NCBI RefSeq assembly: GCF_009659625.1
Contig: NZ_VOIW01000002.1
Location: 186,001-250,000, forward strand
Direction: 5' to 3'
Length of the DNA: 64,000 nt
Origin: Pseudomonas haemolytica
GTDB taxonomy: Bacteria; Pseudomonadota; Gammaproteobacteria; Pseudomonadales; Pseudomonadaceae
Part shown: positions 9,464-18,223 of the stretch, piece by piece
How the letters are laid out: every line of letters begins with the position of its first letter
Position numbering within the stretch: the stretch's first letter is position 1
Position numbers and translations under genes: made by a program
Notes under the pieces: generated by a model
Databases searched by the model: none
What the model was told of the DNA's origin: nothing
What the model saw: only the letters and a program-made list of their open reading frames with translations

Positions 9464-10795
9464 ATGAAGCTGCGCGTTCTGTTCCTGTGCTTTGCGATCT
9501 CCCTGCCCGCCGTGGCCACTCCCCTGCCCATTCCCGACCAAGGCCCTGCGCTACGCATCCAGGGCTCCAACACCATCGGCGCGGCGCTCGGCCCCGCGTT
9601 GGTCAAGGGGTTAATGGAGCATCAAGGCTTGCAGGGCGTACACAGCGAGCCAGGTGCCGGGGCGAACGAGCAGCGCGTGGTCGGCAAGACGCGCCAAGGC
9701 AAGACGGTGACCGTCGAGGTCGCTGCCCATGGTTCCAGCACCGGCTTTGCCGCGCTGAAAAACGCTCGCGCCGACCTCGCCGCATCGTCCCGCCCGATCA
9801 AGGACAGTGAGCTGGTGGACCTCGAACCCCTGGGCGATCTGAAAAGCCCTGACGCCGAACAGGTAATCGCCATCGATGGTCTGGCGATCATCCTCAACCC
9901 TCGCAACCCGCTCAATACCCTGAACACCGAGCAGTTGGCGCAAATATTCAATGGCGAGGTCAGCACCTGGGAAGCACTGGGTGGCATTGGCGGTGCCATT
10001 CATCTATATGCCCGGGATGATCAGTCCGGCACCTACGACACGTTCAAGGAGCTGGTGTTGAGCCGACGGGGCAAACCGCTTGCCGGGACCGCCCAGCGTT
10101 TCGAGTCCAGTGAGGCGTTGTCCGATGCGGTCAGCCATGACCCGCAAGGCATCGGTTTTATCGGCCTGCCCTATGTGCGCCAGGCCAAGGCGGTGGCGAT
10201 TGTCGACGGCGACTCACAACCGATGCTGCCCTTGACCAGCTTGATTGCCACCGAGGATTACCCGCTGTCACGGCGGCTGTTCTTTTACGTGCCGCCCTCT
10301 TCCCGCAACCCGTGGGCCAAGGCGCTGGTGGACTTCAGCCAAGGCAGCAAGGGCCAGGCGATTGTGGCCGCCAATGGCTTTATCGCCCAGCAGGTACAAG
10401 CGATAGGCGTGACGCCACGCCCGTCAATGCCCGACGACTACCAGGCCATCACCCGTGACGCCCAGCGCCTGACGGTGAATTTCCGTTTCGAGGAAGGCAG
10501 CGCCAGCCTGGACAACAAGGCGCGCCAGGATCTGCAGCGAGTGGTGGCTTATATAAGAAGCCACGGCAAGCTGGATAAACGGGTGACGCTGGTGGGGTTT
10601 GGCGATGCCAAGAATGATCCGCAGCGTGCGGCGTTGTTGTCGAAGTTACGGGCGATGGCGGTGCGCCGGGAACTGGTCAAGAGCGGCGTGGTGCTAAGGG
10701 ATATTCGCGGGTTTGGCGCGCAGATGCCGGTGGCGGCGAATACGGCGGATGAGGGGCGGATCAAGAATCGGCGGGTGGAGGTGTGGGTGTACTGA
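9464..10795 (+). CDS. Periplasmic PstS-like substrate-binding domain fused to an OmpA-like domain
   Basis: A 443-residue exported fusion protein. A signal peptide (about residues 1-19, ending AVAT) leads into a phosphate-type periplasmic binding domain (about 25-310). Typical PstS-like elements are RIQGSNTIG, GEVSTWEALGG and YARDDQSGTYDTFKELVL. The C-terminal 110 residues form an OmpA/MotB peptidoglycan-binding domain: NFRFEEGSASLDNKARQDL, VTLVGFGDAKNDP and the terminal NRRVEVWVY. The pairing would tether a ligand-binding domain to the cell wall. No transporter genes are adjacent, so a role in uptake is uncertain; sensing or scaffolding is as likely. Confidence 0.85.
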   Translation: MKLRVLFLCFAISLPAVATPLPIPDQGPALRIQGSNTIGAALGPALVKGLMEHQGLQGVHSEPGAGANEQRVVGKTRQGKTVTVEVAAHGSSTGFAALKNARADLAASSRPIKDSELVDLEPLGDLKSPDAEQVIAIDGLAIILNPRNPLNTLNTEQLAQIFNGEVSTWEALGGIGGAIHLYARDDQSGTYDTFKELVLSRRGKPLAGTAQRFESSEALSDAVSHDPQGIGFIGLPYVRQAKAVAIVDGDSQPMLPLTSLIATEDYPLSRRLFFYVPPSSRNPWAKALVDFSQGSKGQAIVAANGFIAQQVQAIGVTPRPSMPDDYQAITRDAQRLTVNFRFEEGSASLDNKARQDLQRVVAYIRSHGKLDKRVTLVGFGDAKNDPQRAALLSKLRAMAVRRELVKSGVVLRDIRGFGAQMPVAANTADEGRIKNRRVEVWVY

Positions 10796-10829
10796 GGGTT
10801 GCTGGATCTTCAGTGCCTGATCCGGCCTC

Positions 10830-10889
10830 ATCGGGAGCAAGCCCCCTCCCACACTTGGAATGCATTCCAATGTGGGGCTTGCTCCCGAT
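10830..10889. repeat. Compact inverted REP pair with palindromic loop
   Basis: ATCGGGAGCAAGCCCCCTCC at the left is mirrored by GTGGGGCTTGCTCCCGAT at the right. The centre TTGGAATGCATTCCAA (10855-10870) is a perfect 16-base palindrome, so the whole element folds into one long hairpin. It lies between convergent genes and may act as a bidirectional terminator. Confidence 0.85.
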
Positions 10890-10904
10890 TACAGATGACG
10901 CGGT

Positions 10905-12134
10905 CTACTGCCCGCTACGCATCAGCTCCCTAGGCACATACTTGCCAATCTCAAACTTGCCAATTGCCGCGCGGTGCACTTCGTCCGGGCCGTCGGCCAG
11001 GCGCAGGGTACGTTGCATGGCGTACATGTAGGCCAGCGGGAAATCATTGGAAACCCCGGCGCCGCCGTGGATCTGGATCGCACGGTCGATCACCTTCAAG
11101 GCCACATTCGGCGCTACCACCTTGATCTGGGCGATTTCGCTTTTCGCCACTTTGTTGCCCACGGTGTCCATCATGTACGCCGCTTTCAAGGTCAGCAGGC
11201 GCGCCATGTCGATTTCCATGCGCGAGTCGGCAATCTTGTCGATATTGCCGCCCAAACGCGCCAGGGGCTTGCCGAATGCAGTGCGGCTGACCGAGCGTTT
11301 GCACATCAACTCCAACGCACGCTCGGCCATCCCGATGGAACGCATGCAGTGGTGGATACGGCCCGGGCCAAGGCGGCCCTGGGCGATCTCGAAACCACGG
11401 CCCTCACCGAGCAAGACGTTTTCGTAGGGTACGCGCACGTTGTCGAAGAGCACTTCGGCGTGGCCGTGGGGCGCGTCGTCGTAGCCGAATACCGGCAGCG
11501 GCCGTACGATTTTTACGCCGGGTGCATCCACCGGCACCAGGATCATCGAGTGCTGCTGGTGACGCGGCGCATCCGGGTTGCTCAGGCCCATGAAGATCAG
11601 GATCTTGCAGCGCGGGTCGCAGGCACCTGAGGTCCACCATTTCTTGCCGTTGATCACCCACTCGTCGCCCTGGCGTTCGGCGCGGGCGGCCATGTTGGTG
11701 GCGTCCGAAGAAGCCACGTCCGGTTCGGTCATGGCAAAGGCAGAGCGAATTTCGCCGCGCAGCAACGGTTCGAGCCAGCGGCGTTTCTGTTCTTCGTTGG
11801 CATAGCGCACCAGCACTTCCATATTGCCGGTGTCGGGGGCGGAGCAGTTGAAGGGCTCCGGGCCCAGCAGGGAGCGGCCCATGATTTCGGCCAGCGGCGC
11901 GTACTCAAGGTTGGTCAGGCCGGCGCCCAGTTCGGACTCAGGCAGGAACAGGTTCCACAGGCCTTCGGCTTTAGCCTTGAGCTTCAACTCCTCCATGATT
12001 GCGGTGGGCTGCCAGCGATCACCTTCATTAACCTGGCGCTCAAACACTGGCTCGGCCGGGTAGACATAAGCGTCCATGAACGCAGTGACGCGTTCACGCA
12101 GTTCCTGAACCTTGGGCGAATAGGCGAAATCCAT
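10905..12134 (-). CDS. Acyl-CoA dehydrogenase family protein
   Basis: A 409-residue flavoprotein oxidising an acyl-CoA to the enoyl-CoA. It has the N-terminal helical domain, the beta domain with [16 protein letters not shown] and [18 protein letters not shown], and a C-terminal helical domain with RTAFGKPLA and [18 protein letters not shown]. The pattern is closest to the ACAD10/11-like bacterial subgroup. It is not next to other beta-oxidation genes but is divergent from a LysR gene that probably controls it. The substrate chain cannot be told. Confidence 0.9.
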   Translation of the reverse strand: MDFAYSPKVQELRERVTAFMDAYVYPAEPVFERQVNEGDRWQPTAIMEELKLKAKAEGLWNLFLPESELGAGLTNLEYAPLAEIMGRSLLGPEPFNCSAPDTGNMEVLVRYANEEQKRRWLEPLLRGEIRSAFAMTEPDVASSDATNMAARAERQGDEWVINGKKWWTSGACDPRCKILIFMGLSNPDAPRHQQHSMILVPVDAPGVKIVRPLPVFGYDDAPHGHAEVLFDNVRVPYENVLLGEGRGFEIAQGRLGPGRIHHCMRSIGMAERALELMCKRSVSRTAFGKPLARLGGNIDKIADSRMEIDMARLLTLKAAYMMDTVGNKVAKSEIAQIKVVAPNVALKVIDRAIQIHGGAGVSNDFPLAYMYAMQRTLRLADGPDEVHRAAIGKFEIGKYVPRELMRSGQ

Positions 12135-12237
12135 GAGCAGCTCCCTTCTTTGAGAGGTTGTTTAGGTCATGCATTCGATGCTAGAACAGCGTTGATAATT
12201 TACCTAGCCTATTCTCGGCGTGTATTAACATTCATCA

Positions 12238-12252
12238 CCGATATATGATCGG
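12238..12252. promoter_or_regulatory. Candidate LysR operator between the acyl-CoA dehydrogenase and its regulator
   Basis: CCGATATATGATCGG is an inverted repeat (CCGAT/ATCGG with a 5-base centre), the size expected for a LysR-type site. It lies about 35 bases before the lysR ATG, within the divergent promoter region. No test of binding is possible here. Confidence 0.4.
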
Positions 12253-12285
12253 CGTATGGACATCTAACAAGAAGAGCGCAACGAA

Positions 12286-13227
12286 ATGAATCTGAGCAAG
12301 GTCGACCTCAACCTCTTCATCGTCTTTGATGCGATCTACACCGAAGCCAACCTGACCCGCGCCGGGCAGATCGTCGGCATCACCCAGCCGGCGGTGTCCA
12401 ACGCCCTGGCGCGTTTGCGCGAGACCTTCAATGACCCGCTGTTCGTGCGCACCGCCCAGGGCATGGTGCCCACGCCCATGGCGCAGAACATCATCGGCCC
12501 GGTGCGCAATGCGCTGTCGTTGCTGCGAGTGTCGGTGCAGGAAAGCCGCATCTTCAATCCGCAGCAGGCGGCCAAGACCTACCGCATCAGCATGACCGAC
12601 CTCACCGAGGCAGTGATCCTGCCGCAGTTGTTCCAGCGCCTGCGTCGCCTGGCGCCGACCGTGGTGATCGAGAGCTTCCTGTCCAAGCGCCGTGAGACCA
12701 CCAAGGAGCTGGCGGCCGGGCGCCTGGATTTTGCCGTGGACGCGCCCCTCAACACCGACCCGCAGGTGCGCCATGTCAAGCTGATGGAGGACCGCTACGT
12801 GTGCGCCATGCGCAAAGGCCACCCGATGGCGGGCAAGGACAAATTCAGCCTGGATGACTACCTGTCGCTGACCCATATCCATATCTCCAGCCGCCGCAAC
12901 GGCTTGGGCCATGTGGACCTGGCCCTGGGCAAAATGGGCATCCAGCGCAAGATCGCCCTGCGCTCACAGCATTACCTGATGGCCTCCCAGGTGTTGCAAC
13001 AGACCGACATGGTGATGACCGTGCCCGAGCGCTTCGCCCGACGCCATGAACTGCACTGGTTCAATTTGCCGGTCAACGATGTGCCGCCGGTGGAAACCCA
13101 TTTGTACTGGCATGAAAGCACCGACCAGGATCCGGCCAACCGCTGGATGCGCGAGCAGATGATCGAGCTGTGCCAGCAAGTCACGGCCCACGAAAAGAAA
13201 CTGGATAAACAACAGGCGGGAGGCTGA
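12286..13227 (+). CDS. LysR-family transcriptional regulator
   Basis: A 313-residue LysR-type regulator. The N-terminal winged helix is VDLNLFIVFDAIYTEANLTRAGQIVGITQPAVSNALARLRETFNDPLFVRT (described here by its ends, residues 5-56), followed by the linker helix and a type-2 periplasmic-binding effector domain. The FVRTAQGMVPT segment resembles the NodD/NahR-like branch. It is divergent from the acyl-CoA dehydrogenase gene with about 150 bases between them, the classic LysR-target layout. The inducer is unknown. Confidence 0.92.
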   Translation: MNLSKVDLNLFIVFDAIYTEANLTRAGQIVGITQPAVSNALARLRETFNDPLFVRTAQGMVPTPMAQNIIGPVRNALSLLRVSVQESRIFNPQQAAKTYRISMTDLTEAVILPQLFQRLRRLAPTVVIESFLSKRRETTKELAAGRLDFAVDAPLNTDPQVRHVKLMEDRYVCAMRKGHPMAGKDKFSLDDYLSLTHIHISSRRNGLGHVDLALGKMGIQRKIALRSQHYLMASQVLQQTDMVMTVPERFARRHELHWFNLPVNDVPPVETHLYWHESTDQDPANRWMREQMIELCQQVTAHEKKLDKQQAGG

Positions 13228-13237
13228 AGTACTCACC

Positions 13238-13262
13238 CTGTGGGAGGGGGCTTGGCCCCGAT
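13238..13262. repeat. Single REP half-element
   Basis: CTGTGGGAGGGGGCTTGGCC is one REP arm without an inverted partner. It is followed by a short GC hairpin around GGGCTGCGCAGCGGCCC. Located between the lysR stop and the liuR promoter. Confidence 0.7.
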
Positions 13263-13279
13263 GGGCTGCGCAGCGGCCC

Positions 13280-13309
13280 TTGACGTTTACGTCAACCTGA
13301 CATTAGCTT
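13280..13309 (+). promoter_or_regulatory. liuR promoter with a LiuR-like palindrome
   Basis: TTGACGTTTACGTCAA (13280-13295) is an inverted repeat with 7-base arms around TT. TTGACG also serves as a -35, and TAGCTT at 13304-13309 is a possible -10 at a stretched 18-base spacing, as MerR-type regulators use. Similar ACGT palindromes precede the acyl-CoA synthetase/liuA pair, which supports self-regulation by LiuR. Confidence 0.65.
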
Positions 13310-13336
13310 AACGCCAAGACTTTCTTGAGCGCCCCC

Positions 13337-13729
13337 ATGAGCACGACCTACAGCATCTCCGACCTCGCCCGCGAGCTCGACATCACCACCCGCGCCATTC
13401 GTTTCTATGAAGAACAAGGCCTGCTGGCCCCTGAACGCCGGGGCCAGGAGCGCATCTACTCGGCGCGGGACAAGGTCAGCCTCAAGCTGATCCTGCGCGG
13501 CAAGCGCATCGGCTTTTCCCTGGCCGAATGCCGCGAGCTGATCGAACTCTACGACCCTACCGGCGGCAACCAGATCCAACTCCACAGCATGCTGGCCAAG
13601 ATCGCCGAGCGCCGTGAACAGCTTGAGCAACAGTTGCTGGATATCGAACAGATGAAGCTGGAACTGGACACCGCCGAAGAGCGCTGCACCCAGGCACTGG
13701 CGCACACCATGAGCCAAGCCGGCCAATAA
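13337..13729 (+). CDS. liuR: MerR-family regulator of leucine catabolism LiuR
   Basis: A 130-residue MerR-type regulator. The N-terminal winged helix is YSISDLARELDITTRAIRFYEE, with the wing GLLAPERRGQERIYSARDKVSLKLIL. A long dimerising coiled coil (HSMLAKIAERREQLEQQLLD) and a C-terminal cysteine (EERCTQ) follow. ATG at 13337 gives the conserved N-terminus; an in-frame TTG four codons earlier is less likely. It precedes liuE by 16 bases and would sense a branched-chain acyl-CoA, as known for LiuR of other proteobacteria. Its likely operators are at 13280 and 16926-16983. Confidence 0.88.
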   Translation: MSTTYSISDLARELDITTRAIRFYEEQGLLAPERRGQERIYSARDKVSLKLILRGKRIGFSLAECRELIELYDPTGGNQIQLHSMLAKIAERREQLEQQLLDIEQMKLELDTAEERCTQALAHTMSQAGQ

Positions 13730-13745
13730 TCAGAAGGTAACTGCC

Positions 13746-14645
13746 ATGTCCCTCCCCTCACACGTACGCCTGGTGGAAGTCGGCCCGCGCGACGGCTTGC
13801 AGAACGAAGCCCAGCCCATCAGCGTGGCGGATAAAGTCCAGTTGGTGGACGCCTTGAGCGCCGCCGGGTTGAGCTATATCGAAGTCGGCAGTTTTGTCTC
13901 GCCCAAATGGGTGCCGCAAATGGCCGGTTCAGCCGAGGTGTTTGCACAGATCCAGCGCAAGCCCGGTGTGACCTATGGCGCGTTGGCGCCAAACCTGCGC
14001 GGGTTTGAGGATGCGCTGGCGGCCGGGGTCAAGGAGGTCGCGGTGTTTGCCGCCGCGTCCGAGGCGTTTTCCCAACGCAATATCAACTGCTCGATCAGCG
14101 AAAGCCTGGAGCGTTTCGCGCCGATCATGGCCGCGGCCAAGCAGCACGGCATCAGCGTGCGCGGGTACGTGTCGTGTGTGTTGGGTTGCCCTTACGAAGG
14201 CGATATCGCGCCGCAGCAAGTGGCGGCCGTCGCCCGCGAGCTGTATGCCATGGGCTGCTATGAAGTGTCCCTGGGCGACACCATCGGCACCGGCACGGCC
14301 GGCGCTACCCGGCGCCTGTTCGAAGTCGTCGGCGCCCAGGTGCCACGGGACAAGCTGGCCGGGCATTTCCATGACACCTACGGCCAGGCCATCGCCAACG
14401 TCTACGCCAGCCTGCTGGAAGGCATCCATGTGTTCGACAGCTCTATCGCGGGGCTCGGCGGTTGCCCTTATGCCAAGGGCGCCAGCGGTAACGTCGCCAC
14501 CGAGGATGTGCTCTACCTGCTCAACGGCCTGGGCATCGACACGGGCATTGACCTGGAGTGCTTGATTGGCGCCGGCCAGCAGATCAGCCGGGTGCTCGGG
14601 CGGCCCAGTGGATCCCGTGTGGCGAAGGCACGTAACGCAGGGTAG
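13746..14645 (+). CDS. liuE: Hydroxymethylglutaryl-CoA lyase
   Basis: Cleaves 3-hydroxy-3-methylglutaryl-CoA to acetyl-CoA and acetoacetate, the last step of leucine and isovalerate breakdown. The 299-residue TIM barrel shows VEVGPRDGLQNE at the N-terminus, the catalytic-base region GHFHDTYGQAIANVYASL, and the active-site loop with cysteine, GLGGCPYAKGASGN. It forms a two-gene operon with liuR. In P. aeruginosa liuE ends a liuRABCDE operon; here it is separated from liuABCD by the predicted crcY RNA and a synthetase gene. Confidence 0.95.
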   Translation: MSLPSHVRLVEVGPRDGLQNEAQPISVADKVQLVDALSAAGLSYIEVGSFVSPKWVPQMAGSAEVFAQIQRKPGVTYGALAPNLRGFEDALAAGVKEVAVFAAASEAFSQRNINCSISESLERFAPIMAAAKQHGISVRGYVSCVLGCPYEGDIAPQQVAAVARELYAMGCYEVSLGDTIGTGTAGATRRLFEVVGAQVPRDKLAGHFHDTYGQAIANVYASLLEGIHVFDSSIAGLGGCPYAKGASGNVATEDVLYLLNGLGIDTGIDLECLIGAGQQISRVLGRPSGSRVAKARNAG

Positions 14646-14665
14646 GTAGCACGGCTGTGACAATG

Positions 14666-14792
14666 TGTTACCGCACACCTACACAACGGGTAACGCGGGA
14701 ACAAAATATGTCGCCTTTACTGAAAGATATTTCTCACAAAAAAGTTAACTTATTGATTTTAGAAGACTTTTAAAAGTTGGCACGCCTCCTGC
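14666..14792 (+). promoter_or_regulatory. Sigma54 promoter and candidate CbrB upstream site for crcY
   Basis: TTGGCACGCCTCCTGCTAT has the sigma54 elements GG at 14779-14780 (-24) and GC at 14791-14792 (-12), exactly 10 bases apart. Upstream, TGTTAC (14666-14671) and GTAACG (14690-14695) form a widely spaced inverted repeat of the kind bound by the enhancer-binding protein CbrB, about 110-140 bases before the predicted start. CrcZ/CrcY RNAs are known to be made from CbrB-dependent sigma54 promoters. Confidence 0.75.
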
Positions 14793-14803
14793 TATCTCTA
14801 TGG

Positions 14804-15176
14804 CATAACAAGAATAAAAAGCGCCAAACCTAATAAAAATAAGACGAAACGACTCTGACATAACAAAAACAACACGGCAGAGACGCAGCTAACAGATTTT
14901 TTTGGAGAAGATGTGCTTCGCAGGGTACGGCGTGCCGCAACCCGCAACCGGATAGAGAAAAATAAAATTACCTCAGGTAGCTACCCACTGGTTGGATCGT
15001 TTACGAAGAAGCAGGTCAGCGTTCAAAAAAATACGTTTGCTCTTGACCCCGGATGGGGGTCGCCAAAAATAGCGGTACGGGCCACGGCTACCAAAAACAA
15101 CAACAGGCCGCCCCTCAATAATAAGAAAAGAGCACGCAACGACAAATTAAAGGGGACCTTCGGGTCCCCTTTGTGC
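14804..15176 (+). ncRNA. crcY: CrcY-type catabolite-repression sRNA
   Basis: Predicted RNA of about 370 bases from a sigma54 promoter to a strong terminator. It carries at least six A-rich Hfq/Crc-type motifs, such as AACAAGAATAA (14807), AATAAAAATAAGA (14832), AACAAAAACAACA (14862), AAAAACAACAACA (15093) and AATAATAAGAAAAG (15117). Such RNAs titrate Hfq/Crc and relieve catabolite repression. CrcZ lies after cbrB, whereas crcY of P. putida lies beside the HMG-CoA lyase gene mvaB as I recall it, which is the position seen here; hence crcY. No convincing protein is encoded in this AT-rich stretch. The exact 5' end is inferred. Confidence 0.85.
15149..15176 (+). terminator. Terminator of crcY
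   Basis: AAAGGGGACC, the loop TTCG, and GGTCCCCTTT form a perfect 10-base-pair stem with a UUCG tetraloop, followed by TGTGCTT. Confidence 0.9.
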
Positions 15177-15260
15177 TTCCTGGCCTTTGGTCATCCGCTG
15201 ACTCATCGCATCCAAAATGTGCGAGCGGCGCACCGCCACTCCCAAATGGAGTGTGCGCTG

Positions 15261-16898
15261 CTAGGTAGATTGCTCGCGCAATTCCTCGATCGAAATCTCA
15301 CGCATGCGAAACTTCTGGATCTTGCCCGTTACCGTCATCGGAAACTCATCCACAAACTTGAAGTGCCTGGGCGTCTTGAAGTGGGCGATGCGGTCCTTGC
15401 ACCAACTCAGCAGTTCAAGCTCGTTAGCGACATGGCCGGGATGGAATCTGATCCAGGCGACGATTTCTTCGCCATAGCGCTCATCGGGGATGCCGATGAT
15501 CTGCACGTCGGCCACCGCCGGATGGGTGAAGAAGAACTCTTCCAACTCCCGTGGGTACACGTTCTCGCCGCCGCGAATGATCATGTCCTTGTTGCGCCCG
15601 GCAATGCACACGTAACCCTGTTCATCCATGGTCGCCAGGTCGCCGGTGTGCATCCAGCCGGCGTCGTCGATGGCCTCGCGGGTGCCTTCGGGGTTGTTCC
15701 AGTATCCGAGCATCACGCTGTAGCCACGGGTGCACAGCTCACCTATCACGCCGCGCGCTACAGTGTTGCCGGCGTCGTCGATAATCTTGGTTTCCAGTTG
15801 CGGTTGGGTACGGCCCACCGTGGTGACGCGCCGCTCGATATCGTCATCGGCTCCGGTCTGCAGTGACACCGGGCTGGTTTCGGTCATGCCGTAGGCGATC
15901 TGCACTTCACCCATGTGCAGTTCATGGATGACTCGGCGCATCACTTCGATAGGGCATGTCGCCCCGGCCATGATGCCGGTGCGCAGGCTGGACAATTGGA
16001 ACTCGGCCCGGCGCGGGTGATCGAGCATGGCGATAAACATGGTCGGCACACCATACAAGCCGGTGGCTTTTTCTTCGGCGACGGCGCTCAACGTCAACAG
16101 CGGGTCGAAACCGTCGTTGGGATAGATCATGGTGGTGCCGTGGGTGATGCAACCGAGGTTGCCCATTACCATGCCGAAGCAGTGGTACAGCGGCACCGGG
16201 ATGACCAAACGATCCTGCGCAGTCAGGCCCAGGCTTTCGCCGACCATATAGCCGTTATTGAGGATATTGTGGTGGCTGAGGGTGGCGCCCTTGGGGAAGC
16301 CCGTGGTGCCGGAGGTGTACTGGATATTCACGGGTTGGTCGACGTGCAGGCTGGCTTGGCGGCTGTGCAGTTGCTCGGCCGGGACCCCGGCGCCCAGGGC
16401 TGACAGTTGCGACCAGGGCACGAATTCCGGTGGCGGGCTGGAGTCGAGGCTGATGAGGCCGCGCAGGTCCGGCTTGAGCGCCTGGACCATCGCGTGGTAA
16501 TCGGAGGTCTTGAACGAACCGGCGCATACCAGCCATTGGCAGCCGGATTGCTTGAGCACGTAGTCCAACTCACTCCTGCGATAGGCCGGGTTGATATTGA
16601 CCAGGATCACCCCGAGCTTGGCGCTTGCTACCTGGCAGATCAGCCATTCGGCGCAATTAGGCGCCCAGATACCCAGGCGGTCGCCGGTTTGCATGCCCAG
16701 GGCCAGAAATGCCCGCGCATGCAGATCGACCGTCTCGGCCAGCTGCCGCCAGGTGTAGCGTCGCTGTTGGTGTCGGACCACCAGGGCTTCGCCCTCAGCA
16801 TACTGCGCGGCGGTGCGGTCGAAGGCCTGGCCAATGGTCATGGCCAGCAAGGTCTTGTCCTGGGAGCCACGGCAGTAGCTCTGATTCGGTTGCTCCAT
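15261..16898 (-). CDS. AMP-forming acyl-CoA synthetase linked to the liu genes
   Basis: A 545-residue member of the ANL adenylate-forming family that activates a carboxylic acid to its CoA thioester. Motifs: [16 protein letters not shown] (P-loop), [28 protein letters not shown], and the C-terminal catalytic lysine region [13 protein letters not shown]. The start is ATG at 16898, with AGGGG upstream; a longer reading would run through the promoter. It is divergent from liuA across LiuR-like sites, so it probably activates isovalerate, acetoacetate or a related acid. The substrate is an inference from context. Confidence 0.88.
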   Translation of the reverse strand: MEQPNQSYCRGSQDKTLLAMTIGQAFDRTAAQYAEGEALVVRHQQRRYTWRQLAETVDLHARAFLALGMQTGDRLGIWAPNCAEWLICQVASAKLGVILVNINPAYRRSELDYVLKQSGCQWLVCAGSFKTSDYHAMVQALKPDLRGLISLDSSPPPEFVPWSQLSALGAGVPAEQLHSRQASLHVDQPVNIQYTSGTTGFPKGATLSHHNILNNGYMVGESLGLTAQDRLVIPVPLYHCFGMVMGNLGCITHGTTMIYPNDGFDPLLTLSAVAEEKATGLYGVPTMFIAMLDHPRRAEFQLSSLRTGIMAGATCPIEVMRRVIHELHMGEVQIAYGMTETSPVSLQTGADDDIERRVTTVGRTQPQLETKIIDDAGNTVARGVIGELCTRGYSVMLGYWNNPEGTREAIDDAGWMHTGDLATMDEQGYVCIAGRNKDMIIRGGENVYPRELEEFFFTHPAVADVQIIGIPDERYGEEIVAWIRFHPGHVANELELLSWCKDRIAHFKTPRHFKFVDEFPMTVTGKIQKFRMREISIEELREQST

Positions 16899-16925
16899 AA
16901 CGACCCCTGTTGTCTTTTTTGTAGG

Positions 16926-16983
16926 TTGACGTATACGTAAACTACGATTGACAGCGCCGCAACGCAAGCTTACGTTAACGTAA
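16926..16983. promoter_or_regulatory. Divergent promoter region with two LiuR-like palindromes
   Basis: Site 1, TTGACGTATACGTAAAC (16926-16942), is centred on the perfect palindrome ACGTATACGT. Site 2, TTACGTTAACGTAA (16970-16983), is a perfect 14-base palindrome. A liuA-directed promoter fits TTGACA (16948-16953), a 17-base spacer and TACGTT (16971-16976), so site 2 covers its -10. Both resemble the palindrome ahead of liuR. Confidence 0.7.
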
Positions 16984-17048
16984 AGGTGAGCGCCCTCCTC
17001 TGGCGCCCAACCCACACAACAACAAAGCTCACATTAAGGTGCCTGTCC

Positions 17049-18212
17049 ATGAGTTACCCGTCCCTGAACTTCGCCCTCGGCGAGACCATCGACATGCTGC
17101 GCGACCAGGTGCAGTCCTTCGTGGCCAAGGAGATCGCACCGCGCGCGGCCCAGATCGACATCGACAACCTGTTCCCCGCCGACCTGTGGCGCAAGTTCGG
17201 GGACATGGGCCTGCTGGGCATCACCGTGCCGGAGGAATACGGCGGTGCCGGCCTGGGTTACCTGGCCCACGTGGTGAGCATGGAAGAAATCAGCCGCGGT
17301 TCGGCCTCGGTGGCGCTGTCTTACGGTGCGCACTCCAACCTGTGCGTCAACCAGATCAACCGCAACGGCAACCACGAACAGAAACTCAAGTACCTGCCCA
17401 AGCTGATCAGCGGCGAACACATCGGCGCCCTGGCCATGAGCGAGCCGAATGCCGGCTCCGACGTGGTCTCGATGAAACTGCGCGCCGACAAACGCGGCGA
17501 CTGCTACGTACTCAACGGCAGCAAGACCTGGATCACCAACGGCCCCGACGCCAACACCTACGTGATCTACGCCAAGACCGACCTGGAGAAAGGCCCCCAC
17601 GGCATCACCGCCTTCATCGTCGAGCGTGACTGGAAAGGCTTCAGCCGCAGCAACAAGTTCGACAAACTGGGCATGCGCGGCTCCAACACCTGCGAGCTGT
17701 TTTTCGATGACGTGGAGGTACCGCAAGAAAACATCCTCGGCGTGCTCAATGGCGGCGTGAAGGTACTGATGAGCGGCCTGGACTACGAACGCGTGGTGCT
17801 GTCCGGCGGCCCCACCGGGATCATGCAGGCGTGTATGGACCTGATTGTGCCGTACATCCATGACCGCAAGCAGTTTGGCCAGAGCATCGGCGAATTCCAG
17901 CTGATCCAGGGCAAGGTCGCGGATATGTACACCCAGCTCAACGCCAGCCGCGCCTATCTCTACGCGGTGGCCCAGGCTTGCGAGCGCGGCGAGACCACGC
18001 GCAAGGACGCGGCGGGCGTGATCCTGTACAGCGCCGAGCGCGCCACGCAGATGGCCCTCGACGCGATCCAGATTCTCGGCGGCAATGGCTATATCAACGA
18101 ATTCCCCGCCGGCCGCCTGCTGCGCGACGCCAAGCTGTATGAAATCGGCGCCGGTACCAGTGAGATTCGACGGATGTTGATTGGCCGCGAACTCTTCAAC
18201 GAAACCCGCTGA
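17049..18212 (+). CDS. liuA: Isovaleryl-CoA dehydrogenase
   Basis: Flavoprotein oxidising isovaleryl-CoA to 3-methylcrotonyl-CoA, the first committed step of leucine catabolism after the keto-acid dehydrogenase. The 387-residue acyl-CoA dehydrogenase has [32 protein letters not shown], and the isovaleryl-type catalytic Glu247 in [13 protein letters not shown]. It ends with [20 protein letters not shown] and [15 protein letters not shown] at 17049 gives [12 protein letters not shown], the usual N-terminus. First gene of liuABCD, 11 bases before liuB. Confidence 0.95.
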   Translation: MSYPSLNFALGETIDMLRDQVQSFVAKEIAPRAAQIDIDNLFPADLWRKFGDMGLLGITVPEEYGGAGLGYLAHVVSMEEISRGSASVALSYGAHSNLCVNQINRNGNHEQKLKYLPKLISGEHIGALAMSEPNAGSDVVSMKLRADKRGDCYVLNGSKTWITNGPDANTYVIYAKTDLEKGPHGITAFIVERDWKGFSRSNKFDKLGMRGSNTCELFFDDVEVPQENILGVLNGGVKVLMSGLDYERVVLSGGPTGIMQACMDLIVPYIHDRKQFGQSIGEFQLIQGKVADMYTQLNASRAYLYAVAQACERGETTRKDAAGVILYSAERATQMALDAIQILGGNGYINEFPAGRLLRDAKLYEIGAGTSEIRRMLIGRELFNETR

Positions 18213-18223
18213 AGGAGCGCCCC

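Noticed and set aside
14913..15866. 317-codon plus-strand frame after liuE
   Set aside because: It begins inside the predicted crcY RNA, reads through its terminator and then runs antisense to the acyl-CoA synthetase.
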